A stretch of 64,000 bases of DNA, from positions 62,001-126,000 of the forward strand of contig OZ017749.1 in assembly GCA_963969365.1 (NCBI GenBank). Direction: 5' to 3'. Below, one piece after another: positions 25,201 to 36,365 of this stretch. Within the stretch, counting starts at the first letter, position 1. Each line of letters begins with the position of its first letter. The notes under the pieces were generated by a model. It was not told where the DNA came from. It worked only from the letters and a program-made list of their open reading frames with translations, and did no database searches. The DNA is from Asterochloris sp. CNOR1 (taxonomy: Eukaryota > Chlorophyta > Trebouxiophyceae > Trebouxiales > Trebouxiaceae). The position numbers and the translations under genes are program-made.

Positions 25201-27583
25201 GACCGGTGTGCAGATACGTGGGCTTACCTGATGTCATGCCCAGCAGCAGGGCGGTGATGAGGCCCCATTGCTGATGCCTGTGGCCAGCTACTCACAAATT
25301 GGCTAACAAAAATTCAGTCCGGTGCAGATGCGGTGGCTTACCTGATGTCAGGCCCAGTAGCAGGGCAGTGATGAGGGTGCCCCCAATGCTGATGCCTACG
25401 GCCAGCAGGCGCATGATCAGCCCTGTCCAGCTTTGGCGGTCGGCAGCCCCCTCCGCAAAGCTCCACCCTAAGCCCAGGCCGTCGAGTGCCTCCCAGAAGG
25501 CTGCATACAGCGTGTCTGCAACAAGCACGCGAGAGGGTCACTGAGCTGTGCGTGCTCTGAATTGTGTTGCTGACCCAAAGGAAGTGCTTTGCTACGCATG
25601 CAGAGAGCTCCTGAAGAGTGTCTTTAGTTATGACAACATCTCAATACTCACGGTGCATTGGGTACAGGGTGCACTGCAGAAAGGGGTCGGCAGCTGCCAC
25701 TCAGCAGGCATCATTGACACTGGTCAACTCATGTGGTCTCTACCCAGCAGGAGGTCTCAATTCAACTCATGACATTCAGGCTGACCCCAGCGTCTGATAC
25801 TGGTCCCACACTAAGCACACACCTGAGCTGACAGCGTAGAGGGAGACGCCTCCTACCAGCGCCAGCAGACAGACGATACCCATCAGCAGGTAGACCTTGC
25901 TGGCATTGCTGGTTGACAGCCAGAAGTCCAGGTGGTAGGCACAGACCTGGCAGCCAGCAGAGGAGCTGTCAGAGGGCTGGGCCAAAGAACAGAAGTCAAA
26001 TGGTAGGCCCATACCTGGCAGCCAGCAAAGCAGCCATGAGCGGGTGTTGCAGATTGACACAAACGCCATGGAGAGGGCTGACAGAGAATGTGCAAACTTG
26101 GTGGGGGAGCAAGCTCCAGCAGGCGGTGGCCCTGGTGTGAGGCAACCTCAAGGGTTGCAGTTGTCGATGCAGAACATGTTGAGGGGCAGGTCACAGCCTG
26201 GGCTTCCATTCAGACCAGCAGAGTGTCACACATACTCGCCGTGGACAGTCTTTGCTGAGGGGAATCGCCACGCAGGAATGCTTGTCATGTCAAACAATGC
26301 TGGGCTGTGTGTCAGATACGCAGCACCAGTCCAAGCAAAAGTAGCCCTTGGGGGCGCACCTTGCTAAGGGGCATCTCAGACAGGTTGGGCCCATCAGCGC
26401 CCAGGAAGCGCCGCACTGGGAGCTGCAGGCGAGGGGCCAGCCTGTCCACATTGTGCCACACACACCACACCAGGAGCAGCAGCCCTGCACAGCCAGAAGC
26501 GCCAACAGTGTCAGGCCAGCAGAAGCGACAGGATACAGCATTGCATGGCCCCACTTCAAGGCTTTACACAGGCGAGGAGGATAGCCTGTCTGAGTTGTGC
26601 CACACACACCACACCAAAAGCCGCAGAGAGGCGGACTGTATCTGGCCAGCAGAAGCGGCGAAGTACAGCTTGATATAGGGAGCAACAGAAGTCCTGGCAG
26701 TCACCCATGTCAATGCACCGGCAAGCAGAGAAAGCCAGGTGATCACCCGTGACAGAGCTGAGACAGTCCCACCCACGCCAGTGACAGCACCCAGGGCAGA
26801 GACAGACCCGGTACCCACCCATGACAGCGCCTGTGGCTGCAATGCGCCTGTGGACGCCTCCTAGGTCAAACGTATCCTCTGGAGCATGTGCCCCCTCCCC
26901 ACTGCCTGTGAGCACCGGTTCGTTGAGACATGTGTGCTCCTGGCCACACATCGTGCACAGTTTGGTGAGACAGGTGTGCTCCTAGCCACACGACATGCAC
27001 TTGATAGATCGCAGCCCGCAAATGCTGAGCAGAGGTATTGAGATGCCTGCTGTGCTGCAGCATTGCAGCACGCTGGCAAGCCTGCACCTGCTGCATCCAG
27101 CTTCTGCCCGGCGTCAGTGCTCCAAGTGCAGTTCCCATTCTGGGAGTGCAGCCAAGCCAACTCTGCAAGCAAGCCCTTATTGCTCGACTGCAGCCTGCAC
27201 GGGCATCAGCAAACCACTGCGTCAGCGAGATGTTGAGCGGTACACATTGCAGTTACTCATACAAGCACCTCATCTGGTCACAGCCAGACAAGCCTCCATC
27301 AACTTGAGCGCTGGCAAGCAGCAAACGTGACCTACGCACGAGTGGATGCCAGCACCGCCCACCTCATGATCCACTGCAGCCAGCTGGCAGTTCCCAGAAT
27401 GGCCACAAAGCCTGCCAGAACTCCAATCATGACGGCCCTTCTGCTGCCTCCGCCTCCCAGCTGATTGACAGGCTGTATGAGCAGAAGGGCTCTTCGCAAA
27501 ATGGCACTCCTCTGCAAGGACAGGCCTCTATATGTAGGACGCTTGTTTCTGTTGTTATAAGTGCCGCCAGACTGAGGTTGCAT
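16244..27583 (-). CDS. CASTOR/POLLUX/DMI1-like cation channel with RCK domains
   Basis: Homologue of the plant nuclear-envelope channels CASTOR and POLLUX (DMI1), needed in land plants for nuclear calcium spiking. Supported segments in coding order: 27583-27370 (candidate start MQPQSGGTYNN, then a membrane segment VMIGVLAGFVAILGTASWL), ~26480-26350, ~25960-25825 (VYLLMGIVCLLALVGGVSLY), ~25515-25340 (pore: WEALDGLGLGWSFAEGA ... VGISIGGTLITALLLGLTSG), ~24480-24320 (GKAEVIESNHVLILGWS), ~24235-24105 (GGAIVILAERPKEDMELDLR), ~23465-23370 (DLGTVSVAAARTIIVLA, DQSDARALRVVL), ~22640-22470 (DNQSLVNIVGLGKVTAVV), ~21706-21505, ~20650-20590 (GDHLVLLAYSRRDI), ~20100-19960 (LYVGWPRDIKDLIQVLDELV), ~19320-19175, ~18600-18440 (VHVGDCDSRSIAMLLLLR), ~17394-17330, 16949-16795 (GEYLMSNDIISMALATVAQ) and 16460-16244 (ELNWWELMMRARRR ... 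stop). Splice sites were not all resolved. The filter region reads AEGA where plant channels have ADAG/ADSG. Its role in an alga is unknown. The stop of ALG9 is only about 200 nt upstream. Confidence 0.87.
19029..19200 (-). repeat. Tandem duplication at a channel-gene exon edge
   Basis: A block starting CARTAGCCACTGAG/CAGCAGCTACCAAG and ending GAGAGCTGYTTYSGG-C is present twice about 100 nt apart. The copy near 19160 coincides with the upstream edge of the exon at 19175-19320; the copy near 19060 is intronic. Confidence 0.6.
20590..20800 (-). repeat. Duplicated RCK exon in the channel gene
   Basis: A segment of about 75 nt encoding GDHLVLLAYSRRDISHP on the minus strand (20590-20655) recurs at about 20732-20790 as GDNLVLLAYSRRDISHP, 141 nt away. 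Both copies are in frame and each is preceded by a TGCAG acceptor, so either could be spliced in. Confidence 0.8.
22020..22510. repeat. Three diverged copies of a unit around an acceptor of the channel gene
   Basis: A unit CCCTTGGCTGCAGCCTGACTGG followed by a GCCCAGCAGGGCCTCCCAGAC motif occurs near 22020, 22203 and 22391. The third copy adjoins the exon 22470-22640 and carries an inserted telomere-like tract after GGCTGCAG. Confidence 0.8.
22411..22426 (-). repeat. Interstitial telomere repeat (TTTAGGG type)
   Basis: CCCTAAACCCTAAACC, just over two units of the plant-type telomere repeat read on the minus strand, inside an intron of the channel gene. Comparison with the sister unit at 22209 shows a clean insertion of about 19 nt between GGCTGCAG and CCTGACTGG. 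Confidence 0.85.
23091..23225. repeat. 46-nt tandem repeat, three copies
   Basis: ATGATTCCCTGGTGCCAGAA begins at 23091, 23138 and 23183 (spacing 47 and 45 nt), with more degenerate flanks on each side. It lies in a channel-gene intron and no function is apparent. Confidence 0.85.
25006..25410 (-). repeat. Three copies of the channel pore-exon end
   Basis: The exon end encoding GISIGGTLITALLLGLTSG with donor GTAAGC (about 25341-25405) has a copy 114 nt away at about 25227-25275, which keeps the donor but has lost about 4 nt, and a further copy at about 25006-25075 that reads GISFGRALTSALLLGLAPG in frame but lacks a GTAAG donor. Confidence 0.8.
26430..26670 (-). repeat. Duplicated transmembrane-exon segment of the channel gene
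   Basis: The segment encoding LLVWCVWHNVDRL on the minus strand near 26440-26480 is repeated near 26580-26620 as LLVWCVWHNSDRL. Both are followed by GGCCAGCAGAAGCG-like sequence, at a spacing of about 140 nt. The first copy continues into PRLQLPVRRFLGADGP and is the likelier exon. Confidence 0.7.
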
Positions 27584-27779
27584 ATCACGTTGCACCCAGA
27601 GGTAGGGCAGGGCTGTTTCATGATCTCGTGTGTTTTGGGCGAGTCATTGCTTTAGGTTGCAGATCAAAGATTGTGATTCGGATATCCTTGCACATCAGCT
27701 ACCTGTCAGGGTCAGTGCGATGTCCGGTGGTGTCATGTAGGCTCAGTCAAAGACCTATTTCACACAGAACCAAGCCAAT

Positions 27780-30700
27780 TCATGAGGGCTTGATGTGGTG
27801 TTTCACGCTGCTGTCAGAAGTCCTGGCAAGTAGCTTGTACTCCATGAAGACATTGTGCAGATTGGAAAAGCCTGGGATGTACAGTGCGCGTGCCAGGGCT
27901 GGTGATCTGCTGGCATCTACAAAATCTGCTTCTGCTATCGACATCCATCCTGCACAGGCAGCAGCACCTCTGTCATCATAAAGTTGCAGCCCTGTGGCGC
28001 CTAGAGCAGGCATGCCAAAGCTTCTGCAGCACTGAGGCAGGACGTCAGGCAGAGCGCTACCTTTGGGTGGTGGCTGACTGTGATCCTGAAGGAGGACAAG
28101 ACTGTTGCAGAGGGTGTCGTCATTCCAGAAGTTGCCGGTGTCCTCCTTGTTGCGGTCGTTGAAGTGAGGAGAGGCAGCAGCTGTGCCGCCCTGCATGGTA
28201 CATTGTTTGGGCTCAGCATGAATCAAGATGAGTGCCAGGAAGCAAAGGCAGTTCTCATGCCTTTTGCACTGCTTCCAAGTACACAACAGAAATTGTGTGG
28301 CAACTGTCCTCCAGGGAGGACGACGCCGCTCAACTCAATTGCTGGAAGGCGACCATCTGAGACTGACCTCTTCAGGGGAGAAGGGCCGCGGCAGGAGGCC
28401 ATGAAAGTCTGACTGAACAAAACGCAGCCTGTAGCTGGGGGATGGCAGGAAGAAGGATGAGGGGTACCTGTACCACTCATTGCCCACACAGACGGGCAGC
28501 TCCCCTGTAGAGTTGGACTCGACCTGCAGACAAGAACACAGCGGAGCCCTAAGCTCTGGCGTCCATGCCTGGGTGGCAGGCAGCTGTGCAGCTGCCACTG
28601 GCGCAGGGAGGTATGGTGAGCACCTGAGTTGGGCTCGCATGGACATGGCAAGCCACACAATAGATGCAGCGCATGACCATTGCTGCAGGGTGTGCTTGCC
28701 CTCAGGAGCTTGGGGTGCAGTGGAAGGTTTGTATTATGTTCTGGCCCGGCTGCCCTGATAGTGAGAGGGTCGCGCACAGGTCTGCCCGAGCAATGGGTGA
28801 GTGTCCAGTACCTTTGCACCCCCATGCACCCTCCTCCCAGTAGACCTCACCTGAGGCAGGGCCTTGTAAATCCTCATGGGTGCACCATAGTTGACCAGCA
28901 ACGCTGCAGTGCGGGTGAGGGACAGCCCAACAATGAGCACAAAGGTGAGGGCCAGCAGGGAGCGCGCAGCCATTTGAGCCGCACGTCGTGGCAGCACTTG
29001 GGTGCAGCAGCGCCGCACAAGCTTGGGCAGTGCTGTGAGGGTGACAGCTGCCGCCAGGCACATCTGCAGGCCCACCAAGCTTATGACAGGTGTTATACGC
29101 GTGTATGTCACAGATATTCTTATAAAGGCGCCCTAACAGCCACATTATGCTCGCAGGGAGAACAGCTGTTGGGGGGTCTGGTTGCCTTCATGGACCAGAC
29201 ATCTGGGGCATGCATGCTGGGCTGGCAGCAGTGCAAGGCAGCAAAGGGCGCCAATTGCCTGTCCAGATTGCTGCATCAAGGCTTACCAGGCAGGCATGCT
29301 GGATTGGCAGCAACACTTTGCTGTGCGGGACTCCGTTTGCCTGTCCCTGGCTTGCTGCATCAGACTCCTCAGCAATTCAAATAATGGCACTGCTCACCAG
29401 AGGGTACACAACATACAGGAAGCGCTCCTCCTTGTGCGGTAGGGCGGAGATGGCCGCCAGCCACACAAACACAGAGCTCAGGGCCACAGCCAGCCTGTGG
29501 TCGAAGCCGTCCCCTGCATGGTGGAGACAGGCTTGCCTTCTGTCTGGCCATTGAAAAGGTCCGGGCCCAAATTGCTGAGCCACCCTCTGACAGATACTTT
29601 GAGAGGGCCTAGAAATGAAGCAGAGCATGAGGTGAGGCAGCGCCCAATCCTGGTCATGCAGGCCATACTCACCCTTCACTCGCAAGGAGTGCAGACATGC
29701 CACCCAAGGGCAGGTGAAACACAGGGGTAGCGCCATATTAGGGTCTTGCCTGCCTGGTGGCGAGCAATGCCTCCCCCTGTCACCCACAGACGCTGCAGCA
29801 ATGCTAAAGCACCGCCAGGGGCATCTGCATCAAGTTGGGCAGGCCTTGCAGGAACAGCTTTGAATTGCTCACCTGTGACACGCAGAAGGTGTAGGACAGC
29901 CACCGCAGGGTAGGCCAGCCCCAGGGGAAGCACCAGGTTCAGGTTATTCAGCCCATTCCTCAGGTAGAAGGTGGCGGGTTCCACGCCATACAGGGCACTG
30001 TCGCCGCCGCCCTTGACATTGTAGTGCAGGAAGTTGAGGATGGACACCTGCCAAAGCAAGTCAGGCTTCTGCCAAGAACAAGTGCTTTGCCACAGGCGTG
30101 CAGTCAACAATGAAGGTGCTGCCAACCACAACGAAGCTGGCGTGCGCCTCAGAATTGCAGCATGCCCACAACTGAAACTAACAGAGTGCTTGGCTTGATG
30201 GTCATTCAAACAGGAGCTTGCCCTGCAGGCAGCATGTTTGAGGTTTGTGCCAAGACTAATTATTGCACAGCTTGCAGGCGCCAATAGGTAATTGCGCTTC
30301 AGTCGCCAGGCAGGGCTGGCAGCTGGCCATGCAGATTGTCCAGTGCACTAGCAGCGGGGGCTGTAAGGTTGCCATGCCAGCCGCGCTCACCGTCCAGCGT
30401 CCATAGAACAGCCTGTCACAGATGACCAATGGCGTCAGGGTGGCTGCCAGGGAAGCCAGGCCTGTCAGAACGGCAGCGCCCAGACTGCAGTAGAGCAGCA
30501 CAAAGAGGGCAAAGGGCAGGACTGCGACAGAAACCACCGGCCAGCCCCAGACGATGCCCACCTGCAGACAGGGCAACAGGAGTCAACCAGCTCTGCAGGC
30601 ATACATTCAGTTCTGACCGGCAGGACCTGTGCCAGCCAGCCAGCCAGTATGCATCAGAGCCGCTCCTGCTGATGGGGCTACATGAGAGCAGTCAACACCA

Positions 30701-32043
30701 GCCCTGAAGGCCTTTTGTAAGCCAGAGGCCAGCATGAATCAGTGCAGATTGCACTGCGGGGGATGCACCAAAATTGCAGCTCAATTTGCGTTGCCCACAG
30801 CAAGCTCCCAGCTGGCCCCAACTGAGCGACATGCAGCAGTTTCAGCAGGCCATGGGAGGCGCTGCCTGATGGGCAGGGTATTCATGCAGCCTGAGGACAG
30901 TTTCTGCGAAGGGCGTCACGGGTTTGCAGTGCACGAAAGGCATACGCACCACTGCCCACGCCTCTGCCTTGCACAGGTGCCGCCTGATGAGAGCGGCAGC
31001 GGCCGCTGTCAGAGCGTACATGGCAAAGCTGCTGGGCAGCAGTGCTGTGCTGGCAGTGAACATGCCGCTGCTGGTCAGCAGGAGGAGCAGCAGGTAGTGC
31101 GCGGTGGTGGTGCCCACATGCTGCCGCACTGCCCTGCACAAGAAGGGTACTTCGTACTCCCCGGCAGCATTTGCTGCACAATCTGAGTGTAGCATAAGGG
31201 CAACCCCACCCGTACAGTGAAGCCTCCGACAGGGCTGAGACCAGGCCAAGAGCAGCCCTGGTCAGGTAAAACACATTAACCTTCCCTGCACCACAGTGTC
31301 ATGTAGTCAGCTCACAGCCACCTCAGAGGGAAGTGGAAGCGACCGGCCAAGTCTGACGTACGTACCTGAGGCCGCACCAAAGAACAGGGCGGCCGGCGCC
31401 GCTGCAATTGCGTGCAGCAGCAGGTAGAGGTATGGCCTGAGGGCATATTCAGCGCTGCAGGTATGCCGTCAGAGATTGAGGCAACAGGCTGGAGCGTTGG
31501 TCACAGGTGCGGCTTTTGGTGCACCCAGACCAACGGCATGCAGCCTGTAAGGTCAGACTAGGCATGCTGGGATGGCAAGCAATGCTGGGGCAAATTCAGC
31601 GCTGAAGGTATGCCTGTTAAAGTTTCAGACGTCAGGCAGGAGCATCAGTCACAGGCATGGCTTTTGGTGCACCTTGATCAATGGCAAGCAGCCTGTAAGG
31701 TCAGACTCGGCATGCTGGGATGGCATCCATGCAGCTTATTTACCTGTACTCCCAAGTCTGCATCCCAGAGCCATACAGGATGAAGTGCAGTGGCTCCCAG
31801 TAGTTGTACACCTGCAACAGCAGCTCGGTGAGAGCCATCTCTGAGGCAGGAGGTCACCACAGCTGTGCCACAGGTGAGGAAGCAGGTCACACAGCTGCCA
31901 ACAACCACTGAGGCAGATGGTCAGCACAGCTGAAGCACCTCATCGCAGTCATGTATGATGTTGAGGCGAGCACTGAGCAGCCTGACGGACAGCAGCACCA
32001 CAAATGCTGCCCTGCTGCTGATGGAGAAGCCACGCCTGTGGCA
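27780..32043 (-). CDS. ALG9: ALG9 alpha-1,2-mannosyltransferase (ER, N-glycan assembly)
   Basis: Multispanning ER enzyme of family GT22 that adds alpha-1,2-mannoses from dolichol-phosphate-mannose to the lipid-linked N-glycan precursor. Segments in coding order: ~32043-31939 (RLLSARLNIIHDCDE, catalytic-loop motif), 31811-31744 (VYNYWEPLHFILYGSGMQTW), 31454-31366 (SAEYALRPYLYLLLHAIAAA), ~31135-30925 (TSSGMFTASTALLPSSFAMY), ~30560-30385 (VGIVWGWPVVSVAVLPFAL), ~30050-29870 (LNFLHYNV ... LYGVEPATFYLRNGLNNLNL), ~29510-29380 (ALPHKEERFLYVVYPL), ~29080-28850, ~28526-28370 (VCVGNEWYRYPSSFFLPSPS), ~28200-28030 (HFNDRNKEDTGNFWNDD), ~27952-27780 (ALARALYIPGFSNLHNVFME, then stop). The order and the HKEERF and CDE/NYWEP signatures identify ALG9 rather than ALG12 or PIGB. 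The donor after CDE (GTGCTT) is weak. The first exon is unresolved; an ATG at 32141 on the minus strand is a candidate. Confidence 0.92.
31444..31735. repeat. 147-nt tandem duplication at an ALG9 exon edge
   Basis: Sequence starting ATTCAGCGCTG (31447 and 31594) and running through CTTTTGGTGCACC and CAGCCTGTAAGGTCAGACT to GCATGCTGGGATGGCA is present twice. The first copy contains the acceptor of exon 31366-31454 (minus strand); the second is intronic. Confidence 0.85.
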
Positions 32044-32374
32044 CCTGCAGGCAGCAGTTTGCTTGATCGAGTGGCTGTACAGCTGTTCAGTTCTGATGAC
32101 AAAACAAAATCACCTTTTGCTACCAGGGGCATGCTCATCATCTTGAGTGTAGCCTGCTGGCTCTTGGGTGTGCCCCACTTGCCATCTGTTTCGTAGCATT
32201 CAGCATCCCAGGGTCTGAGGGGCAGGGCACCACATCAGATAGTCCACATTTAGCATCCGCAGCCAGCATGGAGCTGTTCAACGATCCTTGGCCTTGAAGC
32301 AAAGGGCCGCCTGGACCAAATTCTGCCAACCAAGCTGAGCATTGGCATGTGACTGAGACCACATTGCTGCCAGC
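32044..32374. promoter_or_regulatory. Divergent promoter region of ALG9 and BBS5
   Basis: About 230-330 nt separate the 5' ends of ALG9 (-) and BBS5 (+), so the two must share or abut promoters. No specific element was recognised, and it may also hold a first exon of ALG9. Confidence 0.5.
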
Positions 32375-35300
32375 ATGGCTGAGCAAGGCCAGATGCAGAC
32401 CAAGAGGTGGTCCATGTTCGGGAGCCCTTCAGAGGCCCCACCCCACCTGTGGCAGGACCGTGAGATCCGCTTTGATGTGCCTGTCAGCTCCCTGGAACCC
32501 AGGGCGGGAGAATTCAGCATTGACAACATGGTATGTGTGCTGCAAGCCTGGACTGCCTGACCTATTGATGCTGCAATGCCCTACGGTGCAGCATCAAGAC
32601 ACCATGGCGCGTGCCGGTAGACGTGCTCCGAGCTATGCTGCACTGCTGTTGAGCATCGCGCATCAGCTGTCAGAACAGGCCGCTGGTGCTGCTATGTGCT
32701 GCTGCAAGGGCAGGCAGCGCTTGCTGCTTGTAATTATGCATCGCCACTCCGCTGGGCTCAATGCCAGCTTCTGCAGGACTTCTGTCTCTGGAGGTGGGGC
32801 ATTGCTCAAAGCCTCTGACAGCCTGCAAGGCTGGCAAGACATGCTTCTCACACCGCACAGCACAAGCGCCAGCCATGAGCTCTGCTGCACTTGCCCAACA
32901 GAGGACGTCATGGGTGCAACATTGCAGCTCACAGGGCTTGCTGCCTGAAAGTCCACTCACAAGGCTCTGCAACCTGCTGCTGCAGGGCCAGATGCAGGGC
33001 TACAAAGGAGACATGTCCTCAGGCTGGCTGCAGGCTGATCCGGCATGACCAGTGGCTCATTCACATACTACTGTGCCCATCCATGTTCCAGCCGCCCTGC
33101 GGTCCTAGACTGCGCGTACTGAGCCGCCCGCCTCCCTACAGGGCCAGGTGGAGGACACGAAAGGCAACAACGGGGAGGTGGGGCAGCTCCACATCACCAA
33201 CCTGCGCCTCATCTGGACCTCCCAACGTTCAGTGCGCATGAACCTCACCGTGGGCTACAACTGCATCGTGTCCATGAACATCCGCCAGGCTGCCTCGCGC
33301 CTCAGAGGTGCGCCTGCCACCCTGCCTTGCAGACACTGAGACAGTGGGCCAGCATGGAGGTCTGCGTCACACTACTGGCATGCACATAATTAGACTGCTT
33401 GCTGGATGCCTGAGTGCAACACACACCGCATGTGAACTTGAACCTTGCTCAGGTGCCACCATTGCTAAGGCTCTCGTTGAACAGATCAACTCGTGGCAAC
33501 ACAGGAAGAGTTGAAGTGCTGCTGGCTGGGTTGAGGTGCATTGTCAGCCTATTGTGCTAAGACTGACTGACAGGTTGTGGCACGGTGGCATCCTACCCCT
33601 GCAGAGAGGTGTTCTGGGGCCACCTCCTGGTCCAAGACATACGACGGCAGTTGACAAAACGCTTTAGCACATGCAATGGGTGCACCTGCTGCAGCATGGC
33701 CTGTGCCTTTGACCAAGCGCTGTCAGGCGCCCTGAGATGGAGAGATGCACTCCTTGCCTGACAGCCTGTGGTTCAAAGGTGGTCGCTTTGCTCCAGCACA
33801 AGTGCCAGCATAGGCTTCAGGCATGCAAGGACCTCAAAGGACACCTGCTGCAGCTTGTGTGTGATGCTGTCTGCTGGTTGTGACAAAAAGCTGCACTGTC
33901 CTAAACCTGGTCTGTAGTGCAGCTGCACTTTGTGGAGATGCAGCAGCTCTAATAAGTGAGGCACTTGGCTTCATCATCAAGCTTTCTGACAGCCGGCTCC
34001 AGGACAAGCAGTGCAGCCTGGTTGGCCAGCAGCTCTGCAGCTTTCATAGCATGCGTTCCCCTGCCCCACTGCACACTGTGACCTATGGAGGTTGAGCTGC
34101 TGCTGAATGAGCCTCAGGCTGAGCTCCTCATCGTCCCTCAGGAGCCGCAGCTGCAGCGTCTTGTTCCCCAGGAGCTCAAGCTGCAGAGCACAGAGCTCCA
34201 CTCCAGCCTTGGCACAATCTGCCTGAACCCTGCGTCCTTGGCTGCACACCCCACTGCCGCTGTTTCCATGCTGCAGGTGGCACCCAGGCTCTTTACATCC
34301 TGACAAAGTTCAACCACCTGCGGTTCGAATTCATCTTCACAAACCTGGTGAAGGACTCTCCCCGCCTCTTCACCACCATACAGGCAGGTGTGCTTCTGAG
34401 CACGATGCCACCTTTCGCATCTGCCACTGTCTGTGTGCAGATGTGTCTGCTGCTGCCTGCGTATGCCACTCTTAACCCTGCTGCTGGCCGCCAAACCGGT
34501 TTGCCACCTTACGTCTATGAGTGCGACATTTAACATTGCTGGCCAGGTGACAGGTGCTCTCTGCTATGCCTGTCACCCCTGGCCCTGAAGCAGGCCGACC
34601 AGAGTTGTGCTTTCCCTGCAGTGTTCCGGGCATACGACACCACCAGGCTGTACAGGTACGCAGGTGCATTTGCGTGCCACTCTTGAGCTTACAGCACCCT
34701 CAGAACTTTCATGCCAGGCTGTACAAGAGGGCCTGCGCCAGAAGCTGCTTGGCCCCAAGATCGAGTCTGGTAGCCTGATAGTGTGCCGTGATCAATCTTG
34801 CAGCCCTGCTGGCTAGTGATCACAGGGTTGTCCTGCAGGGATCTCAAGCTCAGAGGGGCGCTCATCTTCGGCAAGGAGCTCAAGCTGCTGGAGCTGGAGC
34901 AGCTGTACAACAAGGTGGGCTTCCCCAGGTTCTTGCTTGCAGAGCAGAATTGGTGGGCTGCTGCTGAAGCCGTGCAACACCCCTCCACACTCAGGGAGCA
35001 TGGACAGGTGGCAGGCTAGCATGTAACGGGCTGCATGTCCTGTGAGCTGGTGCTGAGGCTGTGTCTGCATGGCTCACAGGTGCACTGTGACATCACCAGG
35101 TGGCAGCACGCCTGTGCATGCTGCTCCTGTAAGTCCGCTGTGATGTCGCGCAGGTCAATGGGGTGTGGAACCTCTCCAGCGAGCAAGGCAACCTGGGGAC
35201 CTTCTTTGTCAGCAATGTTCGTGTGGTCTGGCATGGGAACTTGGCAGAGGGCTTCAACGTCAGCATCCCCTACCTGTGAGGCATCACGGTGTCAGTGCCT

Positions 35301-36365
35301 GTTGACGCTTTGGCAGGTTGTGTCTGGGCCTTGCATGTCAGTGCGGCCAGGTCAGCATGACCTGTGCAGCTTCTCAGCGCGCTGTAAGGGTGGGTCCAAT
35401 GTTGCACAATCCTCTCTGTTACTGCATACCTGCAGTGAGTGCCTTCAGTCCAGTTCTGACAAGCAAGCAAGCTTCATCTTCTGAGAAAGCTGCACGTCCT
35501 TGCGACGCTGCACAAGTGCAGCCGTCTAGATGAGTGGCTTAACGCTGGTGGAATGCACCCAGCTGATGCAAGGGTGCTGCTGCATGCTGCAGGCAGATGA
35601 CCAGTGTCAAGCTGCGGGAGAGCAAGTTTGGGCAGGCCCTGGTAATTGAGACCCACGTGCGCAGCGGTGGCTACATCCTTGGTGAGGGTTTGCGCTGCTG
35701 CGTGCTGAGACAGCAAGCTTGCTCTGACTGCTGCTCTTGAGTTGTGGCTGCAGGATTCAAGATTGAGCCACCTGAGCGCATGCAAGAGGTCTGCACAGAA
35801 ATCAACTCGCTCTGGAAGGTGTGAAATTGCCCTGAATACTACTTTGTGCGGTCGTAGCGGTCGGAGTGTGGATGCCTCTGCATCTGCTGCCTGCCCTAAC
35901 TTGTTGTCTCAGTGCTGAGCTTGAATAAGCTTTGTGTGCCCTCTACAGACCTTCTCTGCCCAGCCTGTGCTAGGCGTGGAGTTCAAGACTGAGCAGAAGG
36001 CTGCCCCGATTTCAGAGCTCACTGTGCAGCAGAGGTACCGGTGGCACACCTGCCTTGCATCCAGCCATCTACACAGCTCTGCAAGCCGCTGCGTTGCATC
36101 CAGCCATGTTTACAACACTGCTCTGCAAGCTACTGCCAGCAGAGTATGGCTCAGCCGCCCTGCTCGTCACTTAGCACAGCAAGCAACACCACCATGCAGG
36201 GAAGATGACGTGGAGGTGGTGGACTCAGGCAGAAACCATTTTGCTGTGTATGCTGGTGAGGACAGTGCTGGGCAGCAGCGCGGCATTGTTTTCAATGAGG
36301 AACTTGGCCTAGCAATGGAGGCCTTGCCTGAGGGAGTCTCTCTGCAGCAGCTGTCTGATGTTTAA
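32375..36365 (+). CDS. BBS5: BBS5, BBSome subunit
   Basis: Subunit of the BBSome, the coat that carries membrane proteins through cilia together with intraflagellar transport. Ten exons: 32375-32530, 33142-33307, 34277-34387, 34622-34655, 34839-34914, 35154-35275, 35593-35681, 35754-35818, 35949-36034, 36200-36365. They sum to 1071 nt, an open frame of 356 codons plus TAA, close to the 341 aa of human BBS5, with every junction in phase. It starts at ATG with [12 protein letters not shown], then [11 protein letters not shown]. Recognisable segments: [20 protein letters not shown] and [12 protein letters not shown] (first PH-like domain), [71 protein letters not shown] (second PH-like domain), and the C-terminal [20 protein letters not shown]. 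No damage is visible, so the gene is probably functional and implies ciliary biology. Confidence 0.96.
36046..36140 (+). repeat. Short tandem duplication in the last BBS5 intron
   Basis: TTGCATCCAGCCATSTWYACA ... CTCTGCAAGCYRCTGC occurs twice, about 40-45 nt apart, immediately downstream of the donor of exon 35949-36034. Confidence 0.6.

Noticed and set aside
34316-34335. GGTTCGAATTC as a tRNA T-loop
   Set aside because: It lies inside a BBS5 exon (LRFEFIF) and has no acceptor stem or anticodon arm around it.
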